The notes below the pieces were generated by a model. It searched no databases and had not been told where the DNA came from. It worked only from the letters and a program-made list of their open reading frames with translations. A program made the position numbers and the translations under genes. From contig JADJQR010000001.1 of assembly GCA_016712675.1 (NCBI GenBank), forward strand, positions 2,790,001 to 2,854,000: 64,000 nt of DNA, given 5' to 3'. Source of the stretch: a bacterium. Lineage in GTDB: Bacteria; Krumholzibacteriota; Krumholzibacteriia; LZORAL124-64-63. Each line of letters opens with the position of its first letter. The first letter of the stretch is position 1. Shown here one piece after another: positions 1-9,639 of the stretch.

Positions 1-81
1 TGTCGGTTCGGTTCGCGGAGTCGTTGGACCATTGGTGGAAGAATCCAGTTTAGGTTTGGGATCCGAAAGCACCGGTTCGGC

Positions 82-960
82 CTAGGTTGACCGAGGAACG
101 GCCGAGATCTGCTTGCCTTTTCGGTTCAGGACGGGCAGTTCCGTTTGAATCAGGTGGTCTTCCACCTCGTACCGGCCCAACCCGACCTCCATCCACGAGT
201 ACATGGACCTCTCCAGGTAGGCATCGACCTTTCGGTCATCGGACTCGGTGAATGCTCGGTTCTTCCTGCCGCTCTTGTCCATAAGCTCGAGTCCGAGGAT
301 CACGGAGCCGACATGCCGGCGCAGCGCCGAGATGTAGGTATACGTGCTATGGGCCTTGTAGCGGCCTGCCAACTCGGAGCTCTCACCGACGTACAGGGGC
401 GTCTCCTCTCCCTCCCGCCACAATCCATAGAGACCGGGAGCATCCGGCGGCGTCGCCTCGAACCATGGTACCCTCGGGCGAGCCATGTACCGTTCGGCCC
501 CCTCGGCCAAGAGACTGTGCCGCGCCTCCTGGACTATCGCCCACATCTCGCTTCCAAACGAAGGCTTGATAACCGGCCGCTTGTTCTTCTGAAACTTGTT
601 GAGGCAAGTCACCACATTGACAATCCCGAAGTCCTCGATCTCCTTGCGGCCGAATCCGGTCGTCATCGTCTGAACCCGGAAACCGTCGATGCTCCTCAGG
701 ATTTCGGGGCCACTCGCCAGAAACGTCTTGTAGAAGGTGGAACGGTTGGCGTCGAATTGGGTCTTCAGGCGTTGCCGGACTTCCATCGCCTCGCCGATAT
801 ACACCGGCCCGCCGTCCAGTGAGATCAGGTAGTTGCCCGGCCCTTCCAGCGTCACCTCGTCGGACCGAAGTGAAGACTGCGCCCGCAAGTGGTGGATACC
901 TTCCGCCAGAATTTGATTGGCGCGGGCCTGGACGGATTCCCAGCTAATGCTCGAGGCCAT
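82..960 (-). CDS. tandem GIY-YIG domain protein
   Basis: The 292-residue protein carries two GIY-YIG-like modules. The first has NYL (43-45), VYIGEA (53-58), Arg62, a glutamate near 109 and a following LNK. The second has GLYGL (176-180), LYVGES (189-194), Arg200 and the closing TELPVLN. Both keep the Tyr/Arg/Glu/Asn pattern of the GIY-YIG nuclease fold, so DNA cleavage is plausible. The first module has lost the canonical GIY triplet. The gene starts with ATG 16 bases after the stop of another GIY-YIG gene, at the tail of a minus-strand run that begins with a type I restriction operon, so an accessory nuclease role in defence is inferred. A repair role cannot be excluded. No signal peptide or membrane segment is seen. 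Confidence 0.75.
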   Translation of the reverse strand: MASSISWESVQARANQILAEGIHHLRAQSSLRSDEVTLEGPGNYLISLDGGPVYIGEAMEVRQRLKTQFDANRSTFYKTFLASGPEILRSIDGFRVQTMTTGFGRKEIEDFGIVNVVTCLNKFQKNKRPVIKPSFGSEMWAIVQEARHSLLAEGAERYMARPRVPWFEATPPDAPGLYGLWREGEETPLYVGESSELAGRYKAHSTYTYISALRRHVGSVILGLELMDKSGRKNRAFTESDDRKVDAYLERSMYSWMEVGLGRYEVEDHLIQTELPVLNRKGKQISAVPRST

Positions 961-976
961 AACTCCCTCCTCGACC

Positions 977-1819
977 TCAGTTCAGGTTGAGTCCGAACGC
1001 CCGTGTGCCCAGCTTTTCCTTGTACTGGGACTCGTGCTCTACAACCTCGGTCATCGTCAGGGTCTTCGGGAGGGTTCGCAGAATCGAGAACCGGAGATTC
1101 TCCTTGGCGAAGCGGCCCTCTTCAATCGACTTCTGCAACTCTGCATTTCCCCCGTGCCCCGTGCGAGCATAGGTCATCCATCGCCCCAGGATTCCGTCCT
1201 TCCCGTATGCGGAACCGATGTACTGCAGGCCCGACGTTTCCTCGACGATGATGTAGATCCCCGCTACCGCGGCCAGGGCCTTGTGCCAGTCCTTGTTGGA
1301 TGATGGGTTGTCGCAGATAGTCTTGAGATCGGTGTAGGGAAGCACGAAATCCAGATACCCGGGGAACGGCCTGCGGCGCCCCGCGGGAAGGATTTCCACC
1401 ACCGGCTTGTCGGTCAGCCACTGATGCCACGAGATGGCGTTGTTGCCCCAGTCGATGACCAGGCGGTCCTTGAAGTCCTCGAAGCCGGGCACCTCATCCA
1501 GGTCGTAGATCACGTCCGTCTCGCCCACGAGGTCCCGGCATGGCAGGTCGACGATGTCCGCCGGCTGCACCTGCCGGTGTCCGCCCACCCGGTACACGCC
1601 CAGCAGCCGGGCTTGGGTCCCATCTATCCCCATGAACGAAACCACATAGTCGCAGTTGAAGATGGGAGCGCCTTGGATGCGCTGGTAGGTCTCGATGTGG
1701 CCTCCGCCCAGGAGCGCCTCCACGTCGATACGCTTGTCCTTGTGGCGGACCAGCTTGATCGACTTGGCGCGCGAGCAGTCGAGGCCCTTGAGCGAAAGGA
1801 GGTCGACGAGGGAGAGCAT
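977..1819 (-). CDS. GIY-YIG nuclease family protein
   Basis: The 280-residue protein has an N-terminal domain of about 180 residues that I do not recognise, followed by a C-terminal GIY-YIG nuclease domain: GIYII (187-191), QYIGSA (199-204), Arg213, a late glutamate in EHESQYKEKLG and a terminal GLNLN. This is the usual placement in restriction-associated GIY-YIG proteins, where the N-terminal part may recognise DNA or protein. It starts at ATG 1819, about 113 bases after the HNH gene, and is followed 16 bases later by the tandem GIY-YIG gene. The position at the end of the restriction operon suggests a nuclease working with or alongside the RM system. Substrate is unknown. Confidence 0.8.
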   Translation of the reverse strand: MLSLVDLLSLKGLDCSRAKSIKLVRHKDKRIDVEALLGGGHIETYQRIQGAPIFNCDYVVSFMGIDGTQARLLGVYRVGGHRQVQPADIVDLPCRDLVGETDVIYDLDEVPGFEDFKDRLVIDWGNNAISWHQWLTDKPVVEILPAGRRRPFPGYLDFVLPYTDLKTICDNPSSNKDWHKALAAVAGIYIIVEETSGLQYIGSAYGKDGILGRWMTYARTGHGGNAELQKSIEEGRFAKENLRFSILRTLPKTLTMTEVVEHESQYKEKLGTRAFGLNLN

Positions 1820-1932
1820 GTGACAAACCCATCCTGTCCTGTTGGTGAGTAATGTCCTCGATACGGTTTTCGGATATTCCTACCCCGGATTGAGCAGCAT
1901 TTGCGGGAGACCGAGATGAATTCAGGCTGACG

Positions 1933-2886
1933 TCAGCCTCGGTACATGAGTTCCCCGTGCCAGGCCAGACGTTCGCGGTCGGGCCGTTGACCCGTGGCAG
2001 AAGGCAGATAGATCGCACCCCGCTCCCGCACCTTCGACTCCAAGCCGTAGTACACGAGCCCATTGTCGAAATCCTCACGCAAGGCCTGGCTCACGCGAAA
2101 CTCGTAGTCCGGCGTGACCGTCACGTAGCCCTTGTCGTATAGCCGATGCAGGTCGGCCCTCAGCAGTAATCCGTTGCTCACCTCATGCGGGCCACCGTCC
2201 GCATACGGCTGGATATGCGCAGAATCTAGGACCGGCAGGCTGTGCTCGCCGGTCACGGCGCAGGACCGGCCGTATGCATCGATAACCGCGATCCGGAACG
2301 AGTCCTGCCCGAGCCGTGGGCGATAGATCTGCTCTTTGCCATAGCGCGGAGATCCATCTCCCACGGCCTCGGGCAGCGGTCGACGATACGCCTGAAGGCG
2401 TTCCACACAGGCATCCCAGACACGTTGCCCTTCGCCCTCAGAGAGATCGTAGGCGCTCCCCTGGACGATGTTCTTCGACCAATCGCGAGGTGCGGGGATC
2501 CAGTCATCCTGGGGGAAGAACGTCGGCTGCAGGATCATCCGGCAACCGACCGGGGGATCAAACCCAGGACCGGCGGTCTTCGAATCGAACCGGCCTCGGT
2601 ACTTGCGGATCCTGCTTGCCATCGTGGACAGATCTGGAGCACCATTCTTCACGCCAAACACCTCCCAGGCCAGAGACATCGGCACGGTCGATATCGGGCC
2701 GAGGAATCCGAAGCCGCCAATGGCGTGATGGGGGCTCTTCAACTTGAACAGGAATGGAGCGCCGGGCGAAATCGTATTGAGGGTCGCCTTTCCCGACGGC
2801 GCCCAGAAGTTCACCTCGTCAAGGTCGGAACAAGAAGAGAGGAAGTCGAACCAGTCCTGGTCCGTTGTTGCTATGAAACCACGCAT
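1933..2886 (-). CDS. HNH endonuclease (HNH_2-like)
   Basis: The ATG at 2886 is chosen because a GGGGAGGG ribosome site lies just upstream. It gives 317 residues. The C-terminal third carries an HNH_2-type site: SCAVTG (about 208-213), SAHIQPYADGGP (His224), SNGLLLRADLHRLYD (Asn238, His247). This histidine/asparagine/histidine arrangement is typical of HNH nucleases found as restriction or accessory defence enzymes. The N-terminal 200 residues are unassigned and may be the specificity or sensing part. It lies 230 bases after the PD-(D/E)XK gene; a 25-bp palindrome sits in that gap. An upstream extension to 3039 is open but lacks a ribosome site. Confidence 0.8.
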   Translation of the reverse strand: MRGFIATTDQDWFDFLSSCSDLDEVNFWAPSGKATLNTISPGAPFLFKLKSPHHAIGGFGFLGPISTVPMSLAWEVFGVKNGAPDLSTMASRIRKYRGRFDSKTAGPGFDPPVGCRMILQPTFFPQDDWIPAPRDWSKNIVQGSAYDLSEGEGQRVWDACVERLQAYRRPLPEAVGDGSPRYGKEQIYRPRLGQDSFRIAVIDAYGRSCAVTGEHSLPVLDSAHIQPYADGGPHEVSNGLLLRADLHRLYDKGYVTVTPDYEFRVSQALREDFDNGLVYYGLESKVRERGAIYLPSATGQRPDRERLAWHGELMYRG

Positions 2887-3052
2887 GGTTGCGCACCCTC
2901 CCCGAAGCCGTCCCTCCAAGACCCCTTGTCCTTCACATGGATCACGCTCATTCTGCCCGCCGTCCGGCATTTCAAACCGGTTGAATTGGAGGTGCCGCGC
3001 CGGTATCGTTGAAGATATAGTCAATCGCCCGAGCCACACGGTATTCGCGGCG

Positions 3053-3077
3053 AACTATTCGGAATTTCCGAACAGTT
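3053..3077. promoter_or_regulatory. 25-bp palindrome upstream of the HNH gene
   Basis: Inner arms TTCGGAA (3058-3064) and TTCCGAA (3066-3072) surround a single T, and outer arms AACT and AGTT pair as well. A compact dyad with no T tract is more like an operator than a terminator. It lies about 170 bp before the HNH start. No DNA-binding regulator gene is evident next to it, although the broken upstream nuclease gene may encode a winged helix. Confidence 0.4.
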
Positions 3078-3119
3078 GCCTTCGGGTCCAGTTCGGCCCT
3101 CTTCGAACCCACCAGACTC

Positions 3120-3840
3120 TCAAAACCCGAGTACTCCACGCTCCTTCGCGCTGAGTGTCTGCCCGATGAACTCCTCGCGCTCCATCGCCGACGGGCGCTG
3201 CCGTGCCGCCTCGAGAAGTGTTTTCCAAGTTCCGTAGGAGTGGGGCCTTTCGAACGTGACGAGCCCGACGCCGAGCCTTCCGGCGGTCCAGACCACTCTC
3301 TCCCACTCGACGGGATTGACTCCCGGTGCCTTACTCCCGAATGCCCAGGCGTAATTGGCCCCACGGCCCTGAGCGTGGGCCTGATACACGGATCTCAAGT
3401 CAAAACCGGAAGCCGTCTTGACCTCGATGGCGTGCAATCGCCGAGGTTCATCAGCCGACTGCCTGCGGGCAGGGTCCGCAGCAATGACGAGATCCGGGTG
3501 CGTCCAGACACCAGCTCCCCCGGCGGCCGGAATGCGCCGTCACGATGACTTCGATATTGCGAAGTCGAAGGACTCTTTCTCCCCAGTATTGCCTGATGAT
3601 ACGAGCAATATCCTGGTACAGGCCGACCGAGGTGCCGACTTCGGAGCCTCGATACTTGATGACACTGCCCTTCGCGACAAACACTGGCACCGATGGATCG
3701 TCGTTCCCAAGCGTCGCGACTCGCTGGACCTTTTCGGTCTCCCAACCAAGCATGAAAGCCACCTGCCGAGCAGACGCTTGATGGCCCGATTGTCTTTTCA
3801 GCATGCCCGCCAATCGCTCAATATCCGTACGTCGTGCCAT
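3120..3840 (-). CDS. PD-(D/E)XK nuclease, frameshifted
   Basis: Two adjacent frames form one protein of about 240 residues. The N-terminal part (from ATG 3840) looks like a helix-turn-helix or winged helix (RQVAFMLGWETEKVQRV). The C-terminal part has THPDLVIA followed by HAIEVKTASG, the Asp and Glu-x-Lys pair of a PD-(D/E)XK nuclease. The frame changes at the run of five G (coding sense; 3517-3521). Removing one G joins GRRG directly to AGVWTHPDLV, so the shift falls just ahead of the catalytic aspartate. It starts 5 bases after the 184-residue gene, inside the restriction operon. Either an assembly error or a recent inactivation explains the break. Which restriction family it belongs to is not clear. 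Confidence 0.65.
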
Positions 3841-3845
3841 CTCCC

Positions 3846-4400
3846 TCAAAAGCCCTTCTCACGGAGCATCTCCGCAACCTGGCGGTTGTGATCAGAATAC
3901 TCCGCCTCGAGTCGCGCGTCCTCGACCGGGTCCTGGCTGCATGGGCGCAGGTCGCGCATGGCCGGCAACCCTTCAACATGGCCGTCTGCGTACAAGCGCA
4001 TGTGACTGTCGCTCGTCATACGGTGATGGGAGTAGAAGTCCAGGAATTCGCCTTTCTCGCCGCAGCCGAACTGGTAACTGATCGACCAGCCGTGTGCGCG
4101 GATGGTACCACAGCGGCGATTGGCAACGTCGTCCTCGGGCAACCCGATGCCCCAGGGGGCGAACGACTCAGCAAACCGTAGCTTCAGCAACCCCAGCGGG
4201 CCGTGAGGTATCTCGGATCCGGCAGCAAGTTCGGGGTACAAGCGGTGTAGATTCTCGACACGCGATCGAGCGGCCTTCACGGCAACTTCTTCCCAATCCA
4301 CGCTCTCCCCCAATTCCGGCCCTCCAAATGTCTCCGTCCATCCCGCGCCCGATTCTGTTAACGTCAGGCCAGCAAAGTGCTGTGTCAGGCGACCGCCCAC
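3846..4400 (-). CDS. hypothetical protein of the restriction operon
   Basis: I do not recognise this 184-residue protein. It is predicted soluble and acidic, with no signal peptide or membrane segment, and contains a central stretch rich in Gly, Tyr and His ([20 protein letters not shown]). The start is GTG at 4400, overlapping the end of hsdR by 16 bases, so translation is probably coupled. The next gene starts 5 bases after its stop. This tight packing between hsdR and a nuclease gene argues for a real accessory protein of the restriction locus; an immunity, adaptor or inhibitor role are all possible. Confidence 0.6.
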   Translation of the reverse strand: MGGRLTQHFAGLTLTESGAGWTETFGGPELGESVDWEEVAVKAARSRVENLHRLYPELAAGSEIPHGPLGLLKLRFAESFAPWGIGLPEDDVANRRCGTIRAHGWSISYQFGCGEKGEFLDFYSHHRMTSDSHMRLYADGHVEGLPAMRDLRPCSQDPVEDARLEAEYSDHNRQVAEMLREKGF

Positions 4401-7400
4401 CCCTCCGAAAGCACCTCCGCCTGCTCCAGCACGGTCAACGTAGCCTTTTCCTGCAGGTCCGGCGGGTACCCATGCTTCCGCAGAATCCGCTTCACCAAGA
4501 CCCGAAGCTGCGCCCGCACGTTCTCCCGAAGCGTCCAGTCGATCGTCACGTTGGCGCGCACGGTCGTGACCAACTCGCGGGCGATCATCGCCAGCATCGG
4601 CTCGCCGAGGACCTGTACGGCACTATCGTTAGTCTCCAGCGCGTCGTAGAACGCCAGTTCATCCTCGGTGAGGTGAAGCGCCTCACCGCGAGCATTGGCC
4701 TCGCGCATCTCCTTCGCCAGGCCAATGAGCTCCTCTATTACCTGCGCGGCTTCGATTGCCCGGTTCTGATACTTGCGCACCGATTGCTCCAGCCGCTCGG
4801 CGAATGACCTGGCCTGGACGACGTTGCGTTGCCCTCGGGTCTTGATATCCCCGGCCAGCAGCTTGCGCAGCAGTTCGACCGCCAGGTTGCGCTGGGGCAT
4901 GTTGCGCACGTCGGACAGGAACTCGTCGGAGAGGATCGAGATATCCGGCTTCTTCAGCCCCGCCGCGGCGAAGATGTCGACGACCTCGTCTGCGACCACG
5001 GCCTTCGAAACGATCTGGCGAATGGCCAGGTCAAGCTCCTCATCCGACCGGCGCTCCCCAATCTCGCCCTTGGCCAGAACCGCGCGAACGGCCTGGTAGA
5101 AGCCGATCTCGTCCCGTGCCCCCATGGCCTGGGGGTGCGGCACTGACAAGGCGAAGGCCTGCGAGAGTTCGGTCACGGCGCGCAGGAGCCGTGCCTTGCC
5201 GTCTTCTTGGGCCAGGATGTGCTCCTGGGCGGCGGGCAACACGCCCAGACGCTGCTGGGGCGATCCCGTGAGCCAGTGCGACCAATCGAAGCCGTGGAAC
5301 AGCCCGCGGCACACCTCGAGCTTCTCCTGCATCAGGGCGACGGCCAGCGCCTGGTCGATCGTGGTACCGCCCGCCCCCCCACTTTCGGTGTAGGTCGCCA
5401 GCGCCTGCCGCAGCTCCTCGGCGATCCCGAGGTAGTCCACGACCAGTCCGCCGGGCTTGTCCCGAAACACGCGGTTCACCCGGGCGATCGCCTGCATGAG
5501 ACCGTGCCCGCGCATCGGCTTGTCCAGGTACATGGTGTGCAGGCTTGGCGCGTCGAAGCCGGTCAGCCACATGTCGCGCACGATGACGATCTGGAACGGA
5601 TCGGCCGGGTCGCGGAACCGTTTGGCCAGGGCTTCCCGGCGGGGTTTGTTCCGGATGTGCTGCTGCCACTCCAGGGGGTCGGGCGCGGCGCCGGTCATGA
5701 CCACCTTTAGCGCGCCCTGATCGTCCTGGTCGCTGTGCCATGTGGGCCGAAGCTGCACGATCGCGGCGTACAACTCGACGCAGATCCGGCGGCTCATGCA
5801 AACGACCATGGCTTTGCCGTTCATGGCCGCCAGCCGGTTCTCGAAGTGCTCCACAAGGTCGCTGGCGACCAACTTGACGCGGTTCTCCGACCCGACAACC
5901 GCCTCAAGCTGGGCCCATTTCGACTTGAGCTTCTCCTTGCGGCTGACCTCTTCGCCTTCGGTCACTTCCTCGAACTCGGGATCGATGTTCGGGCGCTCGG
6001 ACTCGAGCAGCTCCAGCCTGGCCAGCCGGCTTTCGTAGTAGATTGGGACCGTGGCCTTGTCCTGGACCGACCGCTGGATGTCGTAGACGCTGATGTAGTC
6101 GCCAAACACGGCGCGGGTGTTGGCGTCGGTCAGCTCGATGGGCGTTCCCGTGAACCCGACGAACGAGGCGTTCGGCAGCGCGTCCCGCATGTGCCGGGCG
6201 AAGCCGTCGATGAAGTCGTACTGGCTGCGGTGGGCCTCGTCGGCGATCACGACGATGTTGCGGCGGTCCGACAGGACCGGGTGGCGGTCCCCCGCTCCTC
6301 GGGGAAGAACTTCTGGATGGTGGTGAAGACGACCCCACCGGCGGCCACCGAGAGCTTGGCGCGCAAATCGCCCCTGTCGGCGGCCTGCGCAGGCGGCTGT
6401 CGCAGCAGTTCCCGGCAGCGGGCAAAGGTGGCAAAAAGCTGATCATCGAGGTCGTTGCGGTCGGTGAGAACCACCACCGTGGGATTGGCCATGGCGGGGT
6501 GCAGGATTACCCGGCCCGCGTAGAACGCCATCGTCAGGCTCTTGCCCGAACCCTGGGTGTGCCAGACGACGCCCACCCGGCGGTCTCCAGGATCTCCTCC
6601 CGGCTTGCGTGGCGCGTCATAATCGGCTCCCGGTTCCGCTGCCTGGTCCATGAGAACGTGGCCCTGCGCAGCACGTAACGTCTCCTCGACCGCGACGTTG
6701 ACCGCGTGGAACTGGTGGTAGCCGGCCATCTTCTTGGCCACATGGGAGTCCCCCATGTCCTCGAAGACGATGAAGTAACGGATGAGGTCCAGGAACCGCC
6801 GCTTGTCGAACATGCCTTCCAGAAGGACCTGAAGCTCGGGCTGGAACGCCGCGGCGATGTCGCGTCCGGCGATCGTGCGCCACGGCTTGAACCACTCCCG
6901 ACCGGCGCCCAGCGTCCCGATCCGCGCCTGCATCCCATCCGAGACTACCAGCACCACGTTGTAGGCGAAGAGAGCCGGAATCTGGGCTTGGTAGGTCTGC
7001 AGCTGCTGGAAGGCGGACCAAATGGTGGCGTTCTCGTCGGCCGGATTCTTGAGCTCGATGACGGCCAGCGGCAAGCCGTTCACGAAAAGCACGACATCCG
7101 GTCGTCGGACGTGCTGGCCCTCGGCCACCGTGAATTGGTTGACTGCCAGCCAGTCGTTGTTCTCGGGATCGTCGAAGTCGAGCACGCGCGCCAGGCCGCC
7201 AGCGACGGAGCCGTCAGGACGGGAGTACTCGATCGGAACGCCATCGACGAGCATCCGATGAGATGCCCGGTTGCGCTCGATCGGGGATGGTGCGGCAGCC
7301 AGGGTCAGCTTTCGGCAGGCGTCGTCGAGTGCTTCCGGCGACAGGTCCGGATTGAGGCGGTCGAGAGCCCCACGTAGGCGACTCTCCAAGACCACATCGC

Positions 7401-7533
7401 GGTAGTTCGGGTCCGTGCGTTCGGCGCTGGGCTCACAGACGGCGATGGCGGGGCCATTCTGCACCCCGATACCGAGCCCCGCCAGCCACGCGAGCGCGGC
7501 TTCCTCAACGACGGATTCAGTGAACGGGTTCAT
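4385..7533 (-). CDS. hsdR: type I restriction enzyme R subunit, frameshifted
   Basis: HsdR is the ATP-dependent translocase and nuclease subunit of a type I restriction enzyme. The N-terminal frame (428 codons from ATG 7533) has the HsdR nuclease domain with [20 protein letters not shown] (PD...ExK, about residues 140-165) and Walker [12 protein letters not shown]. The second frame supplies [10 protein letters not shown] (DEAH box), [21 protein letters not shown] and the C-terminal helical region. The two join if one G is added to the five-G run at 6289-6293 (coding sense), giving a protein of about 1,048 residues, normal for HsdR. The change lies between TIQKF and DEAH, so as written the protein would lose most of its motor. 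It follows the PIN-like gene by 189 bases. Confidence 0.9.
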
Positions 7534-7722
7534 TCAGAATGTGCCCTTTCAAGACCTGATCTTCTGCAAATTCGGTAAGCTCCAGGACAAATTCGGGAAG
7601 CTGGTGACCGAAAATACCGAGATGGAGCCGAAGATACCGTCAGGGGCCGGAATTGCGTCCCCTGGCAGGCAATTGCCCCACCGTCCGGGCCGATGATCCA
7701 AAAATTGCACGCCGTAGACTCC

Positions 7723-9639
7723 TCAAGCGACACTCTCCAAGTCTATGCCGATGGTTGCGGCTTCCCGCTTGAGATGCCAAGTAAGGCAGCGATCACGTAC
7801 CGACTCGTGCCAGCCCCTAACCGTTGTCCCGAGAACGAGATTCGCAAGGGATACGACTGCGAGAATTCCCGATCCACAAGTGACCACCCAACCCCAAAAT
7901 TGATTGGTCGACTGCAGGCCGATTCCCGCCAAGAGCCCAACAATCAAGAAGAACCCAAGCAGTCCCGACACTGCCCAAGCGCAAGATCCCGCGCGGCGGC
8001 GACAGCGCCAGTAGATGCGTCTCTTCAACCCTGCGTCCCGATCGCGCTGCAGTGCGAGTTCCGCTTGGGTATTCTGATGAGCTTCCTGTTCGGCAAAAAG
8101 CTTCTCGTCCGCGTCGGAACTGATCTCGCTCGTCACTCGGCGAAGCGTCTCAGTGATGGTCTCTGATGTAAGTGCATTCTCATCTCCAAGCGTCAGGTGC
8201 ATTAACTCTTCCTGCGCTACCGTACTACTCCGGAGAAGTTGATGGTCACGTGCTGAGATGATCCCCTGCTTTTCAAGCCTGTCGATTTCGGTTGCATACT
8301 TGTCCAACAGTTCAGGGGTCGGTCGCAGTGCTGCGTAAGCAAACGCCAGCATTTCTGTCATTGGAATATTCGGCGCACCCATTGGCGCCTTCAGCCAGGC
8401 CATGTTGGCCAAACTGAAATCTGTAATCACGCTCGAAACCGCCCGCGACTCTTCGTGTCGCTGGCCGTACTCGTATGCAGCGTTGGCAAAGCCGCCGTTG
8501 CTGGTCACCAGTACCGCTTTACACTTCTCCAGCTTCGTGGGCGCCGTATGCGCTCTCAGCACATAGATGCTGCGCACCGAATTGATATCATGTTCCCTAG
8601 CTCGCGGATTGACATACGAGACCTCGTCTTGCAGCGACTTCTCAAACGCAGTTTCGTCGATTTGAAAGTCCTCAATGTGCCGTGGGGTATCCCGCAATTC
8701 GATTCCAGCGTTCGCAAGTTCTTCATCCAGCTTTCCAACCATCAGAAGAAGGTCGGACCTCGTGAGTCCTTTACGGCGCGCTTCAAAGACTATGTTGCCG
8801 CGACCACCTGTCGAATCCACGTGCTGGGCGGCGCCCCTGAGCACTCCATCGAGTTCATCGCGAGAATGGGCAAACGCCGCGACCGTGCCCCCGAGATTTT
8901 TGACCAAGGTGATCAAGCTCTCGCACGCAACACGCCTTGATTCACCTTCCAACCCGAGGCGCCGCACCAAAAGCGGCGTGTCGAGATAGAACGTCACTCC
9001 ATTGTAAGTTCTCGGGGCGTCATGAAGGTCCGGGCATAACAATGCATTCGCCAACATATGGCCTTGCACGACAACCATAAAGCTCTCAAACCGCTCAGGA
9101 TCAGTTCCCTGCAACTGCATTGCATACTGACTAACGAGCACCACGTCGCTGCCGTGCTTGACCGCGGGGGTAGGAATTGCCGTACCGCGCAAGTACGCGC
9201 GTATGCATGGAATATTGAACTCTGTAAGAAATGCACAAATCGCAGACACCGCGTCATCAGGAGTAAGAACTTGTTTCGCAGCGCCTCGTGAGAAGTCCAT
9301 CAGTCCCGACACGACGGCTTGAATATGTCGGTCGGCTTTGCTCTTCTTCGCAGCTATTCCCGGGTCGGCCATCGTACCAGTTATCCGATAGACCCCTGCC
9401 TCCCTTGCCAGAGGATAACATCTGGCAAGACGCTTCAAGACCACTTGAACGGCGCGTTCAGGAATCTCCAGCCCAAACTCCGACCGGAGATGATCTCGCA
9501 CAACCCAATCTGTGACGGGGTCCGGTTTGTGATTCACGAGGATCTGGACGATAAACGGCCGGAGGTAGTCGAGGTAATCCCGTCCTTGGTCAACGTTAAC
9601 CTTGAGCATCGCCAGACTGGTTAGCGTCGCCGTTGACAC
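7723..9639 (-). CDS. winged-helix, PIN-like nuclease, two-TM protein
   Basis: The 638-residue protein starts at a GTG that shares one base with the hsdS stop (TAGTG), so it is coupled to hsdS. Residues 35-90 look like a winged helix. Residues about 213-415 look like a PIN-type nuclease core: FYLDTPLL (Asp220), HSRDELD (Glu262), EHDINSVR (Asp351), VLVTSNGGF (374-384) and VITDF (404-408). Two strong transmembrane segments follow at about 551-575 and 581-605, after a charged coiled-coil-like stretch. The PIN call rests on spacing of acidic residues and the strand pattern, not on a match I can name. The gene sits between hsdS and hsdR and seems more AT-rich than its neighbours, suggesting it was inserted. 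A membrane-anchored effector triggered by RM failure is possible. Confidence 0.6.
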   Translation of the reverse strand: MSTATLTSLAMLKVNVDQGRDYLDYLRPFIVQILVNHKPDPVTDWVVRDHLRSEFGLEIPERAVQVVLKRLARCYPLAREAGVYRITGTMADPGIAAKKSKADRHIQAVVSGLMDFSRGAAKQVLTPDDAVSAICAFLTEFNIPCIRAYLRGTAIPTPAVKHGSDVVLVSQYAMQLQGTDPERFESFMVVVQGHMLANALLCPDLHDAPRTYNGVTFYLDTPLLVRRLGLEGESRRVACESLITLVKNLGGTVAAFAHSRDELDGVLRGAAQHVDSTGGRGNIVFEARRKGLTRSDLLLMVGKLDEELANAGIELRDTPRHIEDFQIDETAFEKSLQDEVSYVNPRAREHDINSVRSIYVLRAHTAPTKLEKCKAVLVTSNGGFANAAYEYGQRHEESRAVSSVITDFSLANMAWLKAPMGAPNIPMTEMLAFAYAALRPTPELLDKYATEIDRLEKQGIISARDHQLLRSSTVAQEELMHLTLGDENALTSETITETLRRVTSEISSDADEKLFAEQEAHQNTQAELALQRDRDAGLKRRIYWRCRRRAGSCAWAVSGLLGFFLIVGLLAGIGLQSTNQFWGWVVTCGSGILAVVSLANLVLGTTVRGWHESVRDRCLTWHLKREAATIGIDLESVA

